A stretch of DNA of 64,000 nucleotides, taken from positions 186,001-250,000 of the forward strand of contig JACKIC010000009.1 in NCBI GenBank assembly GCA_020638655.1. Direction: 5' to 3'. The notes beneath the pieces were generated by a model that was not told the DNA's origin, made no database searches, and worked only from the letters and a program-made list of their open reading frames with translations. Made by a program: the position numbers and the translations under genes. Shown here in pieces: positions 27,988 through 37,448 of the stretch; position 1 is the first letter of the stretch; each line of letters opens with the position of its first letter. This DNA comes from Planctomycetota bacterium. GTDB taxonomy: Bacteria; Planctomycetota; UBA1135; UBA2386.

Positions 27988-29548
27988 GGCCACCTCCGCC
28001 CGGCGTCTGCACTTCCACCCGTTCGCCGGGCGCCAGCGGGAACGTGGTCTTCGCCGGCAGCGCCTGGCGGCGACCGCCGCGCACCTTCGCCAACGAACCC
28101 GGCGCGCCGGCGCCGCCGCCCGCGGCGCCCGGCGGGCCGTGCCGGTGACGCTCGCCGAGGAACGCCACCGTCAGCGGCTGCAGCGCTTCGACCACCTTGC
28201 GCAGGCCGTCGCCGCCGCGCTGCCGGCCGCGCCCGCCGCTGCCGCGCCGCACCGCGAGCTCGCGCACGCGCAGCGGGTAACGGTGCTCGAGCTCTTCGAT
28301 CGGCGTGTTGCGGGTGTTGGTCATGTGCGTCTGCACCGCGGCGAGGCCCGGGGTGGTCGCGGTCGCGCCGGCGCCGCCGGGCAGCGTCTCGTAACTCGCG
28401 AACGCGGCGCCGCGGCGGTCGACGCCGCCCAGCGACAGGTTGCTCATCGTGCCCGCCGACGCCGCCGGCACCAGCTGCGGCGCCGATCGGCCGAGCGCCG
28501 CGAAGGCGACGTCGACGAGGCGCTGGCTGGTCTCGACGTTGCCGCCCGCGACCGGCGCCGGATCGATCGGATCGACGAGGCTGCCGCGGCGCGTACGCAG
28601 CTGCACCAGGCGGAACAGGCCGTCGTTGGTCGGCAGCCGATCGGGACACAGGCAGCGCAGCACGTAGACGGCCGCGGCCAGCGCGATGCCCGGGTTGCAG
28701 TTGACGCCGCCCTTCGCCTGGTCGCAGCAGCGCGTCCAGTCGAACACCAGGCGATCGGCGCGCACGGTCAGGTCGAGCGCGACGCGCAGCGGTCCGCTGC
28801 CCAGCCCGTCGTCCTCGAGTTCGTCCTCGGCCGAGAACCGTCCGCGCCGCAGCCCGCGCACCACCGCCGCGGCGGCGCGCTCGGTGTAGTCGAACAGGGC
28901 CTCCTGGGTGCGACGCACCGCCGGCAGCGACGACTCGGCCACGAACTGCTGCAGCCGCTGCTCGAACTGCAGCAGGCTGGCTTCCTGCGCGGTCAGGTCG
29001 AGTCGCCGTTCACCCGCGCCGCGCACGTTGCGCGCGAACACCGCGAGCAGGTCGCGCTGCAGTTCGCCGCGACGCCGCAGCCGCACGGGCGGCAGGATCA
29101 GCCCTTCCGCCAGCAGGTCGGCGACGATCGCCATCGACCCGGGCACGCTGCCGCCGATGTCGGCGTGGTGCGCGCGGTTGACGAGGAACCACTCGGGGCG
29201 CGCGCCGCGGCCGACGAACACCGGCCGCACCATCGTGACGTCGGGCAGGTGCGTGCCGCCGGCGTAGGGATCGTTGAGCACGATCACGTCGCCGCGTTCG
29301 AGGTCGGGGTGAGCGCGCTGCACCGCGGTGACCGCGTCGCGGGCGCTGCCCAGGTGCACGGGGATGTGGGCGGCCTGGGCGACGAGCCGTGCCTCGCGAT
29401 CGAACATCGCCACCGAGTAGTCGCGCCGCTCACGGATGTTGGGGCTGGCGGCGCTGCGTTGCAGCCGCGCGCCGGCCTCCTCGCAGAAGGCGCTGACGAG
29501 GTGATGAAACACCTCGAGCTGTACCGGATCGATGCGCGGACTGGCCAT
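27974..29548 (-). CDS. Hydantoinase B/oxoprolinase family protein
   Basis: A 524-aa HyuB-type subunit, close to the usual length. It contains RRDYSVAMFDREARLVAQAAHIPVHLG, the metal-site-like VLNDPYAGGTHLPDVT and NRAHHADIGGSVPGSM, and the family-typical C-terminal TPGGGGHG. HyuB normally pairs with HyuA for ATP-dependent hydrolysis of hydantoins or 5-oxoproline, or acts in acetone/acetophenone carboxylases. No hyuA lies in the window, so the substrate is open. The ATG at 29548 begins MASPRIDPVQLEVF; 12 more codons are open upstream. Confidence 0.9.
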   Translation of the reverse strand: MASPRIDPVQLEVFHHLVSAFCEEAGARLQRSAASPNIRERRDYSVAMFDREARLVAQAAHIPVHLGSARDAVTAVQRAHPDLERGDVIVLNDPYAGGTHLPDVTMVRPVFVGRGARPEWFLVNRAHHADIGGSVPGSMAIVADLLAEGLILPPVRLRRRGELQRDLLAVFARNVRGAGERRLDLTAQEASLLQFEQRLQQFVAESSLPAVRRTQEALFDYTERAAAAVVRGLRRGRFSAEDELEDDGLGSGPLRVALDLTVRADRLVFDWTRCCDQAKGGVNCNPGIALAAAVYVLRCLCPDRLPTNDGLFRLVQLRTRRGSLVDPIDPAPVAGGNVETSQRLVDVAFAALGRSAPQLVPAASAGTMSNLSLGGVDRRGAAFASYETLPGGAGATATTPGLAAVQTHMTNTRNTPIEELEHRYPLRVRELAVRRGSGGRGRQRGGDGLRKVVEALQPLTVAFLGERHRHGPPGAAGGGAGAPGSLAKVRGGRRQALPAKTTFPLAPGERVEVQTPGGGGHGRR

Positions 29549-29601
29549 CGGCGCGCAGTGTCCCCGCGACGGCCGGCTCCGCAAGCCCGGGCCGAACGCA
29601 A

Positions 29602-29626
29602 ACCGGCCGGGAAAGCCCCGGCCGGT
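29602..29626 (-). terminator. Terminator hairpin after the Gly-rich secreted protein gene
   Basis: ACCGGCCGG (29602-29610) and CCGGCCGGT (29618-29626) form a 9-bp perfect stem with a 7-base loop, about 30 bp past the stop of the minus-strand gene at 29655-30572. On that strand the stem is followed by TTTGCGTT, a weak T-rich tail. It is placed well to end that transcript before the hydantoinase-B gene. Confidence 0.6.
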
Positions 29627-29654
29627 CGCACTTCATTGCAGTCGCTGTGTCGGC

Positions 29655-30572
29655 TCAGTTGCCGCCGCCACCACCACCGCCGCCGCCATTGCCGCCACCG
29701 CCGCCACCGCGGCGGCCGCCGCCCTGACCGCCGCCGCCCTGGCCACCGGCGTCACCGCCGCCCTGGCCACCGCCGCGACGACCGCGCTGCGGGAACGACT
29801 CACGCAGCGCGTCGAGCGACTTCTGCGCGTCCTCGAGCTTGCCGGCGTCGAGGTTCTTCTTCAGCGCCGCCATGTTGTCGTCGAGCTTCTTGGCCTGCTC
29901 TTCGGTCATGTTCTGCTTCATGCGATCCATGAAGCCGGCCATGCGCTCCATGCCGTCCTTGAACTGGGTCATCTCCTCTTCGTTCATCTCGGCGAGCGGC
30001 TTGCCGCCCATGATGCCCATGCCGCCGCGCTGGCCGCGCTGACCGCCCTGGCCGGCGCCGCGCTGCCCCATCTGCTTCATGCGCTCGATCTGCGCCGTGA
30101 GGCGCTCGACCGCCGCGTCGTCACCGTCTTCCTTGGCCTTGGCGAGCTCCTTCTCGAGCTCGGCGATGCGCGCCGCCGGGTCCATGCGCCCCATGCCGCC
30201 GGGACCGCCCTGACCACGCTGCGGACGATCACCGGGCGCGGCGTCGGCCGGCGCCGCGGGGCGGTCACCGCGCGTCGAGGCGGCGTTGCCGAGCAGCTTG
30301 GCGTACTTCTCGCGGAACGCGTCGCGCTCCTTGCTCTTGCCGAGGCGATCGAGCAGCGCGAACTGCTGCTTGGCGGCTTCGGCCGCGAGCTTGCTCTCCG
30401 GGGCCTTGGCCAGGAACGCGTCGTAGAGCTCCATCGCCTGCGCGAAGTCGCGCGGGCCCTTCTCGAGGTAGAAGGCCTTGTAGAACAGCATTTCGGTCTC
30501 GGCCGAAACGGGGGCCTGCGCGCACAGGGGCAGCGCGAGGGCGAACAGGGCAGCAGCGATACCGGTCTTCAT
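29655..30572 (-). CDS. Secreted Gly-rich, coiled-coil protein
   Basis: A 305-aa exported protein (signal MKTGIAAALFALALPLCA, cleaved near AQA). The N-terminal ~100 residues look like a TPR-type repeat (FYLEKGPRDFAQAMELYDAF). Then come charged helices (ARIAELEKELAKAKEDGDDA; MNEEEMTQFKDGMERM) separated by Gly/Gln/Arg-rich linkers, and a C-terminal tail almost entirely of Gly and Arg. AGAGGAAACA precedes the ATG. The Gly-rich ends are low complexity and function cannot be assigned. Confidence 0.75.
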   Translation of the reverse strand: MKTGIAAALFALALPLCAQAPVSAETEMLFYKAFYLEKGPRDFAQAMELYDAFLAKAPESKLAAEAAKQQFALLDRLGKSKERDAFREKYAKLLGNAASTRGDRPAAPADAAPGDRPQRGQGGPGGMGRMDPAARIAELEKELAKAKEDGDDAAVERLTAQIERMKQMGQRGAGQGGQRGQRGGMGIMGGKPLAEMNEEEMTQFKDGMERMAGFMDRMKQNMTEEQAKKLDDNMAALKKNLDAGKLEDAQKSLDALRESFPQRGRRGGGQGGGDAGGQGGGGQGGGRRGGGGGGNGGGGGGGGGN

Positions 30573-31003
30573 TGTTTCCTCTGCGAGGTTCCGTCTTGGG
30601 GAATGCGGTCTGGGTGCCCGGTCGCGGGCAACGGTCGGAACGATAGGCGCGGGTAACGCTCACCTGCCCGCCTTCCCCACGTAACGCTCTTGTCGCGCTG
30701 ACTGCCCCCCCCCGCCGCGACTTGCGGTCGTGAAACCGACCGCCGCCCCCCACTGCGACGCCGCGAGCCGCGGCGCGCGATCCCAACCCGTTTCTCCAGA
30801 ACGAACGCACGCGCCCGGACGTGCCCTGCCGGCACGCCCCGCTCCCGCGGGGAACCGACCCGAACCTCCCCGACCGTGCACCGTGCGCGAACCGCGCGGC
30901 GGGCAGGACGGCATCGGGCGCGCGGCGGTGCCGCGCTGGCGCATTCCGACCGCACCGCCGCCGGTCTGAGCCGACGGCGATCCGAACCGGCCGCGCGAGC
31001 CGG
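30573..31003. other. 431-bp intergenic region with several hairpins and a direct repeat
   Basis: No convincing gene is present. Perfect hairpins occur at 30725-30742 (CGGTCG/CGACCG), 30759-30775 (CGCCGCG/CGCGGCG), 30820-30836 (CGTGCC/GGCACG), 30837-30852 (CCCCGC/GCGGGG) and 30885-30897 (GCGCG/CGCGC). GTAACGCTC is directly repeated at 30653-30661 and 30681-30689, about 80-115 bp upstream of the Gly-rich protein gene. A run of nine C is at 30705-30713. A short stem at 30986-31004 adjoins the leuB stop. Confidence 0.5.
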
Positions 31004-32095
31004 TCAGCGCGTCGCGCGCGCGCGCTCGAGCAGCGCGTCGTGCACCATCGTGCCCAGCTCCGAGCACTTGTGCTCGCCGGCCTTGAGGCTGCGGATCTGG
31101 CCCGACTGGATCAGGCCGGCCACCGTCGCCTCGAGGTCCTTGGCGGCCTGCGCCTCGCCGACGTGGTCGAGCAGCAGCGCCATCGACAGGATCGTCGCCA
31201 GCGGGCTGGCCTTGTCCTGGCCCTTGTACTTCGGCGCGCTGCCGTGGATGCCCTCGAACATCGACACCTTGCCCGGGTGGATGTTGCCCGACGCGGCGAT
31301 GCCCATGCCGCCGATCAGCATCGCGCCGAGATCGGTGATGATGTCGCCGAACAGGTTGGTCGTCACCGCGACGTCGAACCACTCGGGGTTCTTCACCATC
31401 CACATGCACGCCGCGTCGATGTAGGCGTGGTCGGTGTCGATGCCCGGGTACTCCTTCGCGACCTTGGCGAAGATGCGGGTCCAGATGTCCTGGGCGCGCA
31501 CCGCGTTGGCCTTGTCGATCAGCGTCACCTGCGGCTTGCTCTTGCCGGGCTTGGGCCCGCGCTTCTGCGCCAGCTCGAAGGCGTGACGGATGATGCGCTC
31601 GGTGCCGCGCGCGGTGTAGACCATCTGCTGCAGCGAGATCTCGTAGTCCGTGTCCTTCTTGGTGGTGCCGTGGATGCCGGCGTAGGCGTCCTCGGTGTTC
31701 TCGCGCAGGAACAGGATGTCGATGTCCTCGGGCTTCTTGCCCTTCAGCGGACACATCGACTCGTGGTAGAGCTTGACCGGACGCAGGTTGACGTAGAGGT
31801 CGAGCTTGTGCCGCATGCCGGCGATGATCGCGAACTCGAGCTTGCCGACCTCGATGCGCGGGTCGCCGATCGCGCCGAAGATCACCGCGTGCATGTCGCG
31901 GATCCGGTCGAACGCCGCGTCGGGCATGGTCTCGCCGGTCGCCAGGAAGTGGTCCGCGCCGTAGGGCAGGTGTTCGCGCCGGGTCGTAAAGCCGTAGACC
32001 GACTGCACCGCGTCGAGAACCTTGAGTGCCTCGCGGACGACTTCGTCGCCGATGCCGTCGCCAGGAAGAACGCCGATGTCGTAGGTCTTGCTCAT
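31004..32095 (-). CDS. leuB: 3-Isopropylmalate dehydrogenase family enzyme
   Basis: A 363-aa beta-decarboxylating dehydrogenase. LPGDGIGDEVV begins the NAD domain. MRHKLDLYVNLRPVKLY is the substrate-binding arginine loop. ENTEDAYAGIHG and the metal/NAD segment NLFGDIITDLGAMLIGGMG, with FEGIHGSAP, are all intact. The best-known role is the oxidation of 3-isopropylmalate in leucine synthesis. The family also contains isocitrate, homoisocitrate and tartrate dehydrogenases, and no other leu gene is here, so substrate assignment is moderate. ATG 32095; divergent from the secreted protein at 32233. Confidence 0.85.
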   Translation of the reverse strand: MSKTYDIGVLPGDGIGDEVVREALKVLDAVQSVYGFTTRREHLPYGADHFLATGETMPDAAFDRIRDMHAVIFGAIGDPRIEVGKLEFAIIAGMRHKLDLYVNLRPVKLYHESMCPLKGKKPEDIDILFLRENTEDAYAGIHGTTKKDTDYEISLQQMVYTARGTERIIRHAFELAQKRGPKPGKSKPQVTLIDKANAVRAQDIWTRIFAKVAKEYPGIDTDHAYIDAACMWMVKNPEWFDVAVTTNLFGDIITDLGAMLIGGMGIAASGNIHPGKVSMFEGIHGSAPKYKGQDKASPLATILSMALLLDHVGEAQAAKDLEATVAGLIQSGQIRSLKAGEHKCSELGTMVHDALLERARATR

Positions 32096-32232
32096 GCTTG
32101 CTGGGGTTTCGGGGGCAAACAGTATGGCGCTGCGTCCGTCAACTTCCAGCCGCGGATCGCGGGGTCGCCGGGGGCGCCCCCGATCGTTACACTCTGCGGC
32201 CCCAGATCCGCACCCATTCCGCCGACCGAACC

Positions 32233-34491
32233 ATGATCCAGCGCCCGATCCTCACCGCTCTGTGCGGGCTCGCCGTTCTCGCCCATGCCACCGCCCAGAA
32301 CGACGAAACCGACTTCAACCAGCGCCAGGCCAAGCTGCTCAACGCGTTCGCCAAGAAGGCCTTCGAGAAGGGCTTCCCGCGGCAGGCGCGGCTGATCTGG
32401 CTGCAGACGATCAAGCTCTACGACGCCGACAACGCCGAGGCCTACACGGGCATGGGCTATGTCAAGGTCGGCAGCAGCTGGAACCCGGATCCCGCCAAGA
32501 CCTACCCGACCACCGACACCGGCACGGGCAACGACGGCCAGTCGCTGTTCAAGGCCTACGAGGCGCTCAAGAAGAGCCTCGCCAACAACCACCGCTCGCA
32601 GGCCAAGAAGTGGGCCAAGGCCGACCGCGCCGACAAGGCGCGGTACCACTGGAGCCAGGTGCTGCGCTGGGTCGAGCAGGACGAGGAGGCGCAGAAGGCG
32701 CTCGAGCACCGCGAGGTCGGCAGCCTCACCGGCACCGAGGTCGAGAAGACGCTCTACGAGCGCAGCAAGATGATCGAGAAGGCCGTCGAGGAGCAGTCCA
32801 AGGTGGACTACGCCGTCGAGAAGGTCAGCGGCGTCGAGTGCGCCCCGCTCGACCGGGCCCAGATCCCCTACATCACCGTGCAGAGCGAGCACTTCACGCT
32901 GCACGGCGACGCCGAGGAGGAGGACAACCTCAAGGAGGCGCTGGTCTGGGCCGAGCGCACGCTGCGCGTCTGCCAGGTGGCGTTCCCGTGGGAGGTGCCG
33001 CAGGGCCGCTTCCCGAGCCACTGGGCGGCGCTGACCGCCAAGGAGGCGTACCAGCAGGTGCTGCGCGCCAACCAGGTGCCCGACCTCGAATGGCGGCTGG
33101 AGAACACCAGCACCTGCGGCATCGGCAACGTCGCCGTGGGCCACATGAACGGCCCCAAGACCCTGTTCGACAACTCGGTGCGCAACGTCGCCCGCGCTTG
33201 CGCGCGGTTCGGTTCGGACGCGTTCGTCGAAGGCATCGGCCACACCTTCGTGGGCATGATGTTCAACAACAACCGGCTGTTCTCGGTCGACCTCAAGAAG
33301 CAGCAGGGCACGTCGGCGAGCGAGGAGGACCGCGAGTACACCTCGCCCGACTTCGACATCTGGAAGAACCTCAACCTCGAGCTCGCGTGGCGCAGCACCG
33401 GCGGCGTCGCCGCGCGCGACCTGCCGTTCGCCGACGCGGCGACGTTCACCAACGAGCAGCGCATCAAGGCGTGGTCGTTCAGCGACTACCTGATGCGGCG
33501 CAACCCCGAGCTGCTGCGCGACATGGACCAGATCGCGCAGGAGATGAAGAGGCTCGGCAAGAAGCAGCCGACGGAGTTCGAGCAGGCGTTCGACGGCAAG
33601 CACGACGTCACCGTCGCGCAGCTCGACAAGGAGTGGGAGGACTTCTGGACCGGCGCCTCGCCGGTGCTCAAGGCGATCCAGAACAACACCCCGCCGCTGC
33701 AGGCCGTGAGCAAGGGCGTCGACAAGTGGCTCGAGGCGTTCAACGCCGCGCGCAAGGAGTACGAGGCCACGCCGGCGAGCTGGTCCTCCAACCTGTCGGC
33801 GCGGTGCAAGGAGCACGCCGACTATCTCAAGGCCAACAAGGACCTCAAGACGCCCGCCGAGGTGCACACCGAGTCGGTGGATCTGGGCGGCAGCTACGTC
33901 GGCAGCATGTTCGCGGAGATGGCGATCGTCGAGACCGGCGCCAGCATCGGCGGCGCCAAGAAGATGTTCGAGAAGTGGGTCTACCTGCCCGGCTACCGCG
34001 ACGCGCTGGTCAACAACTCGGTGCTCACCATCGGCCTCTACAACGAGGGCAACATCCTGGTGATCAACACGGTCAGCGGCCTGGGCGCCCCCAAGGCGGC
34101 CTACGCCGGCTACACGTGGTTCCCGCGCAAGCCGAACCTGATCTTCGACGGCGCGGTGCCCGTCGCCGATCTCGGCCCCGACGTGCAGAAGCTGCTCGAG
34201 AAGAACGGCAAGGGTGGCAACAAGGAGGTCGGCTTCCCGGTCACCGTGCACTTCGGCTCGAGCCTCGGCGGCGACCGCCACTCGTTCACCTGCACGATGG
34301 TCGGCCCCAAGGGCGACAAGATCGACGGCGGCATCCTGTTCGACGACGGCAGCGTGCGCACGACGTGCGCGCCCGGCATGGTCACGTTCGTGCCGTTCGA
34401 CCCGCTGCCCAAGGGCCAGATCCAGTTCGCGTTCTCGTGGAAGGCCGGCGACAAGATGCTGCAGGCCAAGGGCAGCTTCCAGGCGAAGTGA
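32233..34491 (+). CDS. Large secreted protein with CAP-like domain
   Basis: A 752-aa exported protein (signal MIQRPILTALCGLAVLAHATA, cleaved near AQN). The first ~250 residues contain TPR-like helices (KKAFEKGFPRQARLIWLQTI) and a charged coiled region. The middle (TVQSEHFTLHGDAEEED...FPWEVPQGRF) resembles the peptidase-like module of planctomycete TPR proteins but shows no HExxH. Residues ~497-602 look like a CAP/SCP1 domain: WLEAFNAARKEYE, then MFEKWVYLPGYRDALVNN and GLYNEGNILVIN. A C-terminal beta domain of ~120 residues follows. A role at the cell surface is likely; specifics are unknown. Confidence 0.75.
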   Translation: MIQRPILTALCGLAVLAHATAQNDETDFNQRQAKLLNAFAKKAFEKGFPRQARLIWLQTIKLYDADNAEAYTGMGYVKVGSSWNPDPAKTYPTTDTGTGNDGQSLFKAYEALKKSLANNHRSQAKKWAKADRADKARYHWSQVLRWVEQDEEAQKALEHREVGSLTGTEVEKTLYERSKMIEKAVEEQSKVDYAVEKVSGVECAPLDRAQIPYITVQSEHFTLHGDAEEEDNLKEALVWAERTLRVCQVAFPWEVPQGRFPSHWAALTAKEAYQQVLRANQVPDLEWRLENTSTCGIGNVAVGHMNGPKTLFDNSVRNVARACARFGSDAFVEGIGHTFVGMMFNNNRLFSVDLKKQQGTSASEEDREYTSPDFDIWKNLNLELAWRSTGGVAARDLPFADAATFTNEQRIKAWSFSDYLMRRNPELLRDMDQIAQEMKRLGKKQPTEFEQAFDGKHDVTVAQLDKEWEDFWTGASPVLKAIQNNTPPLQAVSKGVDKWLEAFNAARKEYEATPASWSSNLSARCKEHADYLKANKDLKTPAEVHTESVDLGGSYVGSMFAEMAIVETGASIGGAKKMFEKWVYLPGYRDALVNNSVLTIGLYNEGNILVINTVSGLGAPKAAYAGYTWFPRKPNLIFDGAVPVADLGPDVQKLLEKNGKGGNKEVGFPVTVHFGSSLGGDRHSFTCTMVGPKGDKIDGGILFDDGSVRTTCAPGMVTFVPFDPLPKGQIQFAFSWKAGDKMLQAKGSFQAK

Positions 34492-34530
34492 GCGGCGGGC
34501 CGGCGGGCGCATCGGCGCCCGCCGCAGCGC

Positions 34531-37416
34531 TCACCAGAACAGCCGCTTGGCGACCACGTCGACCTCGTGGATCTTGCCGCCGCGGCAGATCCAGCAGCGG
34601 AACTCCTGACCTTCGTAGTCGCCGAGCTGGCGGTCGTTGAACAGGCGCTTGAGCGAGTCCACGTCCGCGATGTGCACCAGCACGTCACCGCCGGTGTCGG
34701 CGTCGCGCAGCATCACCCCGACGAGCAGGTCGCCCTGCCTGAGGTCGATGTCGGCCTTCTGGATGCCGGCGAACACCTCCTCGATGCGCACCAGCTGCGC
34801 CGGGATCTCGGCCGGCTCACCCGTGTTGTCCCCCGTGAACTTGCGGTGCGTCGCGATCGCCGCGGCGCGCACCTGTTCGGGCGCCTCCGCGAACGGCAGG
34901 TCGCGGCAGGCGAGACCCGACTGGCGGATCAGCGCCCACTGCGCGGCCGCCACCGGCGTGACCACGACCTCCACCTTGTTGCCCTTGCGCTCGAGCACGA
35001 GCGGCACCGGCAGGTCGGACTGCTGGCGCAGCAGCACGCGGGCGAGGCCGGGGCTCCAGGTGATCGTCTCACCGGCGAACGCCACGATCCGATCGCCCGA
35101 CTGCACGCCGGCCTTGGCCGCGGGCCCGCGCGCGTCGACGAGCGACACCAGGACCTTGCCGCCGTCGTCGGTGACCGACATGCCGAGGTCCGGGCTGCGC
35201 AGCTTGTAGGCCTGTAGCAACAGCCCGAGCAGCTGCCGCCGCACGTGGTCGACGCTGATCGCGTAGCCGCGGTTGTTGAACGTGCCGCCGCCGGCGCTGT
35301 TGATGCCGACCAGACGGCCGGTCATGTCGAGCAACGCGCCGCCGCTGTTGCCGCCGTTGATCGCGGCGTCGGTCTCGATCAGGTGCTCGAGCTTGGCCCA
35401 GCGGCCCTTGACGCGAATGCCCTGCTCCTTGGCGGTGACGATGCCGGCGGTGATCGTGTTGGCCTTGCCGTGCGGGTTGCCGATCGCGACGACCCTCTCG
35501 CCGATCTCGAGCGCGGTCGAGTTGCCGAGTTCCACCGCGTGCACCGTCTCGCCCGGCTGCAGCTCGAGTTGCAGCAGCGCCAGGTCGTTCTCGCGCGAGA
35601 TGCTGAGCACCTTGGCCGGATACTTGCGTCCGCCGAACACCGACACCTCGACCGCGAAGCCGGGTTTGGCGGCGCCGTCGGGGAACACCGACTCGTCGAC
35701 GACGTGCCAGTTGCTCAGCGCCAGGCCCGACTGGTCGATGATCACCCCCGACCCCAACCCGAACACACGCGCCTCGCTCTTGACCACCGACGCGAACGGG
35801 TTGCTGTCCTCGTCGCCGGCGCTGGTGCTGCCGACGTAGACGTTGAGCAGGGCGGGCGCGACCTTGTCGACCATCGTCGTGAGCGCGTCGGTCACGTCGG
35901 TGCGCTGGAACGGCGTCGTCGTCGTCAACCCGGCCGCGGCCAGCTCGTCGCTGAACGCGCGCCGCACCCGCGCCATGCCGACGAACGTCGACAGGTTGGT
36001 CTCCTTGGTGACGCGGTCGCCGCGCATCGCGAACGCGACCGCGAGCGGATCGAACGCGCCGCCGTCGGCGATGCCGATCACGTGGCCCTTGCCGTCCACC
36101 ACCGCGCCGCCGGCGTTGGCGTTGCCCAGGTCCGGATCCGCCTGCAGGCGACCGCCGCCGCGCACCGCGCTGAGCACGCCCGCCGACACCACCGGCGCGC
36201 CGCCGAACGGTCGACCGATCGCGAACACCCGCTCGCCGACCAGCACCTCGTCGCCGTCGCGCACCATCGCCGAATGCAGCTTCGTCGCGTCGACCTGCAC
36301 CTGCAGCAGCGCCAGGTTGGTGTCACCCTGACGCTTGATCACCTTGGCCGGCACCCTCGTGCCGTCGGCCAACGCGACCTGCGCCGCATCGCCCGGCACC
36401 AGGTGGTTGTTGGTGACGATCAGCCCGCCGGTGGAGAGCACCACACCCGAGCCGACACCCTTGCCCCGCATCGTCGCGCCGGGGTCGCGCGGGTCCGCCG
36501 CCGGCCAGGCACCCTCACCGCCGTAGACCCCCACCACGCACGGCGCGCTCGCGGCGACGACGCCGACGCCGGTTCGACGCTCGAGGTCCGCGCCGGAGAC
36601 GCCCCCGCCGAGTTCGGCCGCGAACGCCTTGGCGATCGCCCCGCCCGACAGCACCGCCAGGAAGCTCGGCTGCCGCAAATCCTCGAGCGTCGGCTCGGAG
36701 ACGTCGCGGCGCACGTATTCCGCGCCGCAGAGCCCCACCACCCGGCCCTGGCCGTCGATCGCGGCGGCGCCGTCGCAGCGCGGGTCGGAGCGCGCGTCCG
36801 TGAGCCAGACGGCGCCCGGGGGCACAGCGTGGCCCGCGAGCGGCGGCTGCGCGAGGGCGCTGCTGACGACGCCCTCGAAGGCGACCAGCACGCTGCCCTC
36901 GGGACAGCCCAGCACGGTGATCGGCAGGCCCGGCTCGAGATCGACGCCCGCCACCGGCAGCGCGCGCGCGCCGTCCGCCTTCTTGGCGAGGCGCAGCAGG
37001 GAGAGCCCGGTCGCCGCGTCGCTGCGCACCAATTCGGCGCCGACCCGCGTGCGTGCATCGTCCGGCCACTGCACGATCAGCGCCTTGTCCGCCGCACCCT
37101 GCGCCTCGGCGATGAGCCGGGTCCAGGTGACGACCATGCTGCCGTCGCCGACGAGCACGCCGGTGCTCGGCCGCTCGATCACGAACTTGCCGCGCGGGCC
37201 TTCGACCTCGACGGCGACATAGACCACCGCGCCGGTCGCCGCACGAACGGCCTGACGGGAGTCGGTCGCGCGCGCCGCGGTCGCCGTCGCATCATCTGGC
37301 TGCGGCGCCAGCAACGAAGGGTTGACGACGCCCTGCGCCGCGGCGGTGGCCGCGAACGCGCAGAGGAGCAGGGGGGCGGAGAGGCGATGGAGGGGGATGC
37401 GGAGACTGCTCGGCAT
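34531..37416 (-). CDS. Secreted HtrA-like protease with three trypsin folds and PDZ domain
   Basis: A 961-aa exported protein (signal MPSSLRIPLHRLSAPLLLCA, ending ATAAAQ). Three trypsin-like domains occur in tandem. In the first (~30-250) the catalytic positions are replaced (VTWTRLI, TGLSLLRL, CDGAAAI). In the second (~275-470) His is kept (NNHLVPG, ~335), Asp becomes Asn (DTNLALL) and Ser becomes Ala (NAGGAVV). The third (~500-740) has the full triad: NWHVVDE (~570), ENDLALL (~609) and GGNSGGAL (~689). A PDZ domain follows (SLVDARGPAAKAGVQSGDRI). The last ~130 residues are unassigned and end in RCWICRGGKIHEVDVVAKRL. It is probably a periplasmic quality-control protease with two binding-only domains. 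Confidence 0.9.
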   Translation of the reverse strand: MPSSLRIPLHRLSAPLLLCAFAATAAAQGVVNPSLLAPQPDDATATAARATDSRQAVRAATGAVVYVAVEVEGPRGKFVIERPSTGVLVGDGSMVVTWTRLIAEAQGAADKALIVQWPDDARTRVGAELVRSDAATGLSLLRLAKKADGARALPVAGVDLEPGLPITVLGCPEGSVLVAFEGVVSSALAQPPLAGHAVPPGAVWLTDARSDPRCDGAAAIDGQGRVVGLCGAEYVRRDVSEPTLEDLRQPSFLAVLSGGAIAKAFAAELGGGVSGADLERRTGVGVVAASAPCVVGVYGGEGAWPAADPRDPGATMRGKGVGSGVVLSTGGLIVTNNHLVPGDAAQVALADGTRVPAKVIKRQGDTNLALLQVQVDATKLHSAMVRDGDEVLVGERVFAIGRPFGGAPVVSAGVLSAVRGGGRLQADPDLGNANAGGAVVDGKGHVIGIADGGAFDPLAVAFAMRGDRVTKETNLSTFVGMARVRRAFSDELAAAGLTTTTPFQRTDVTDALTTMVDKVAPALLNVYVGSTSAGDEDSNPFASVVKSEARVFGLGSGVIIDQSGLALSNWHVVDESVFPDGAAKPGFAVEVSVFGGRKYPAKVLSISRENDLALLQLELQPGETVHAVELGNSTALEIGERVVAIGNPHGKANTITAGIVTAKEQGIRVKGRWAKLEHLIETDAAINGGNSGGALLDMTGRLVGINSAGGGTFNNRGYAISVDHVRRQLLGLLLQAYKLRSPDLGMSVTDDGGKVLVSLVDARGPAAKAGVQSGDRIVAFAGETITWSPGLARVLLRQQSDLPVPLVLERKGNKVEVVVTPVAAAQWALIRQSGLACRDLPFAEAPEQVRAAAIATHRKFTGDNTGEPAEIPAQLVRIEEVFAGIQKADIDLRQGDLLVGVMLRDADTGGDVLVHIADVDSLKRLFNDRQLGDYEGQEFRCWICRGGKIHEVDVVAKRLFW

Positions 37417-37448
37417 CCACGAAGCCTACCGCGCGCCCGCCACGCCCG

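Noticed and set aside
32092..34512. An ~800-codon open frame antisense to the secreted CAP-like protein
   Set aside because: Same shadow effect; no motif, low-complexity composition, and it overlaps leuB's start.
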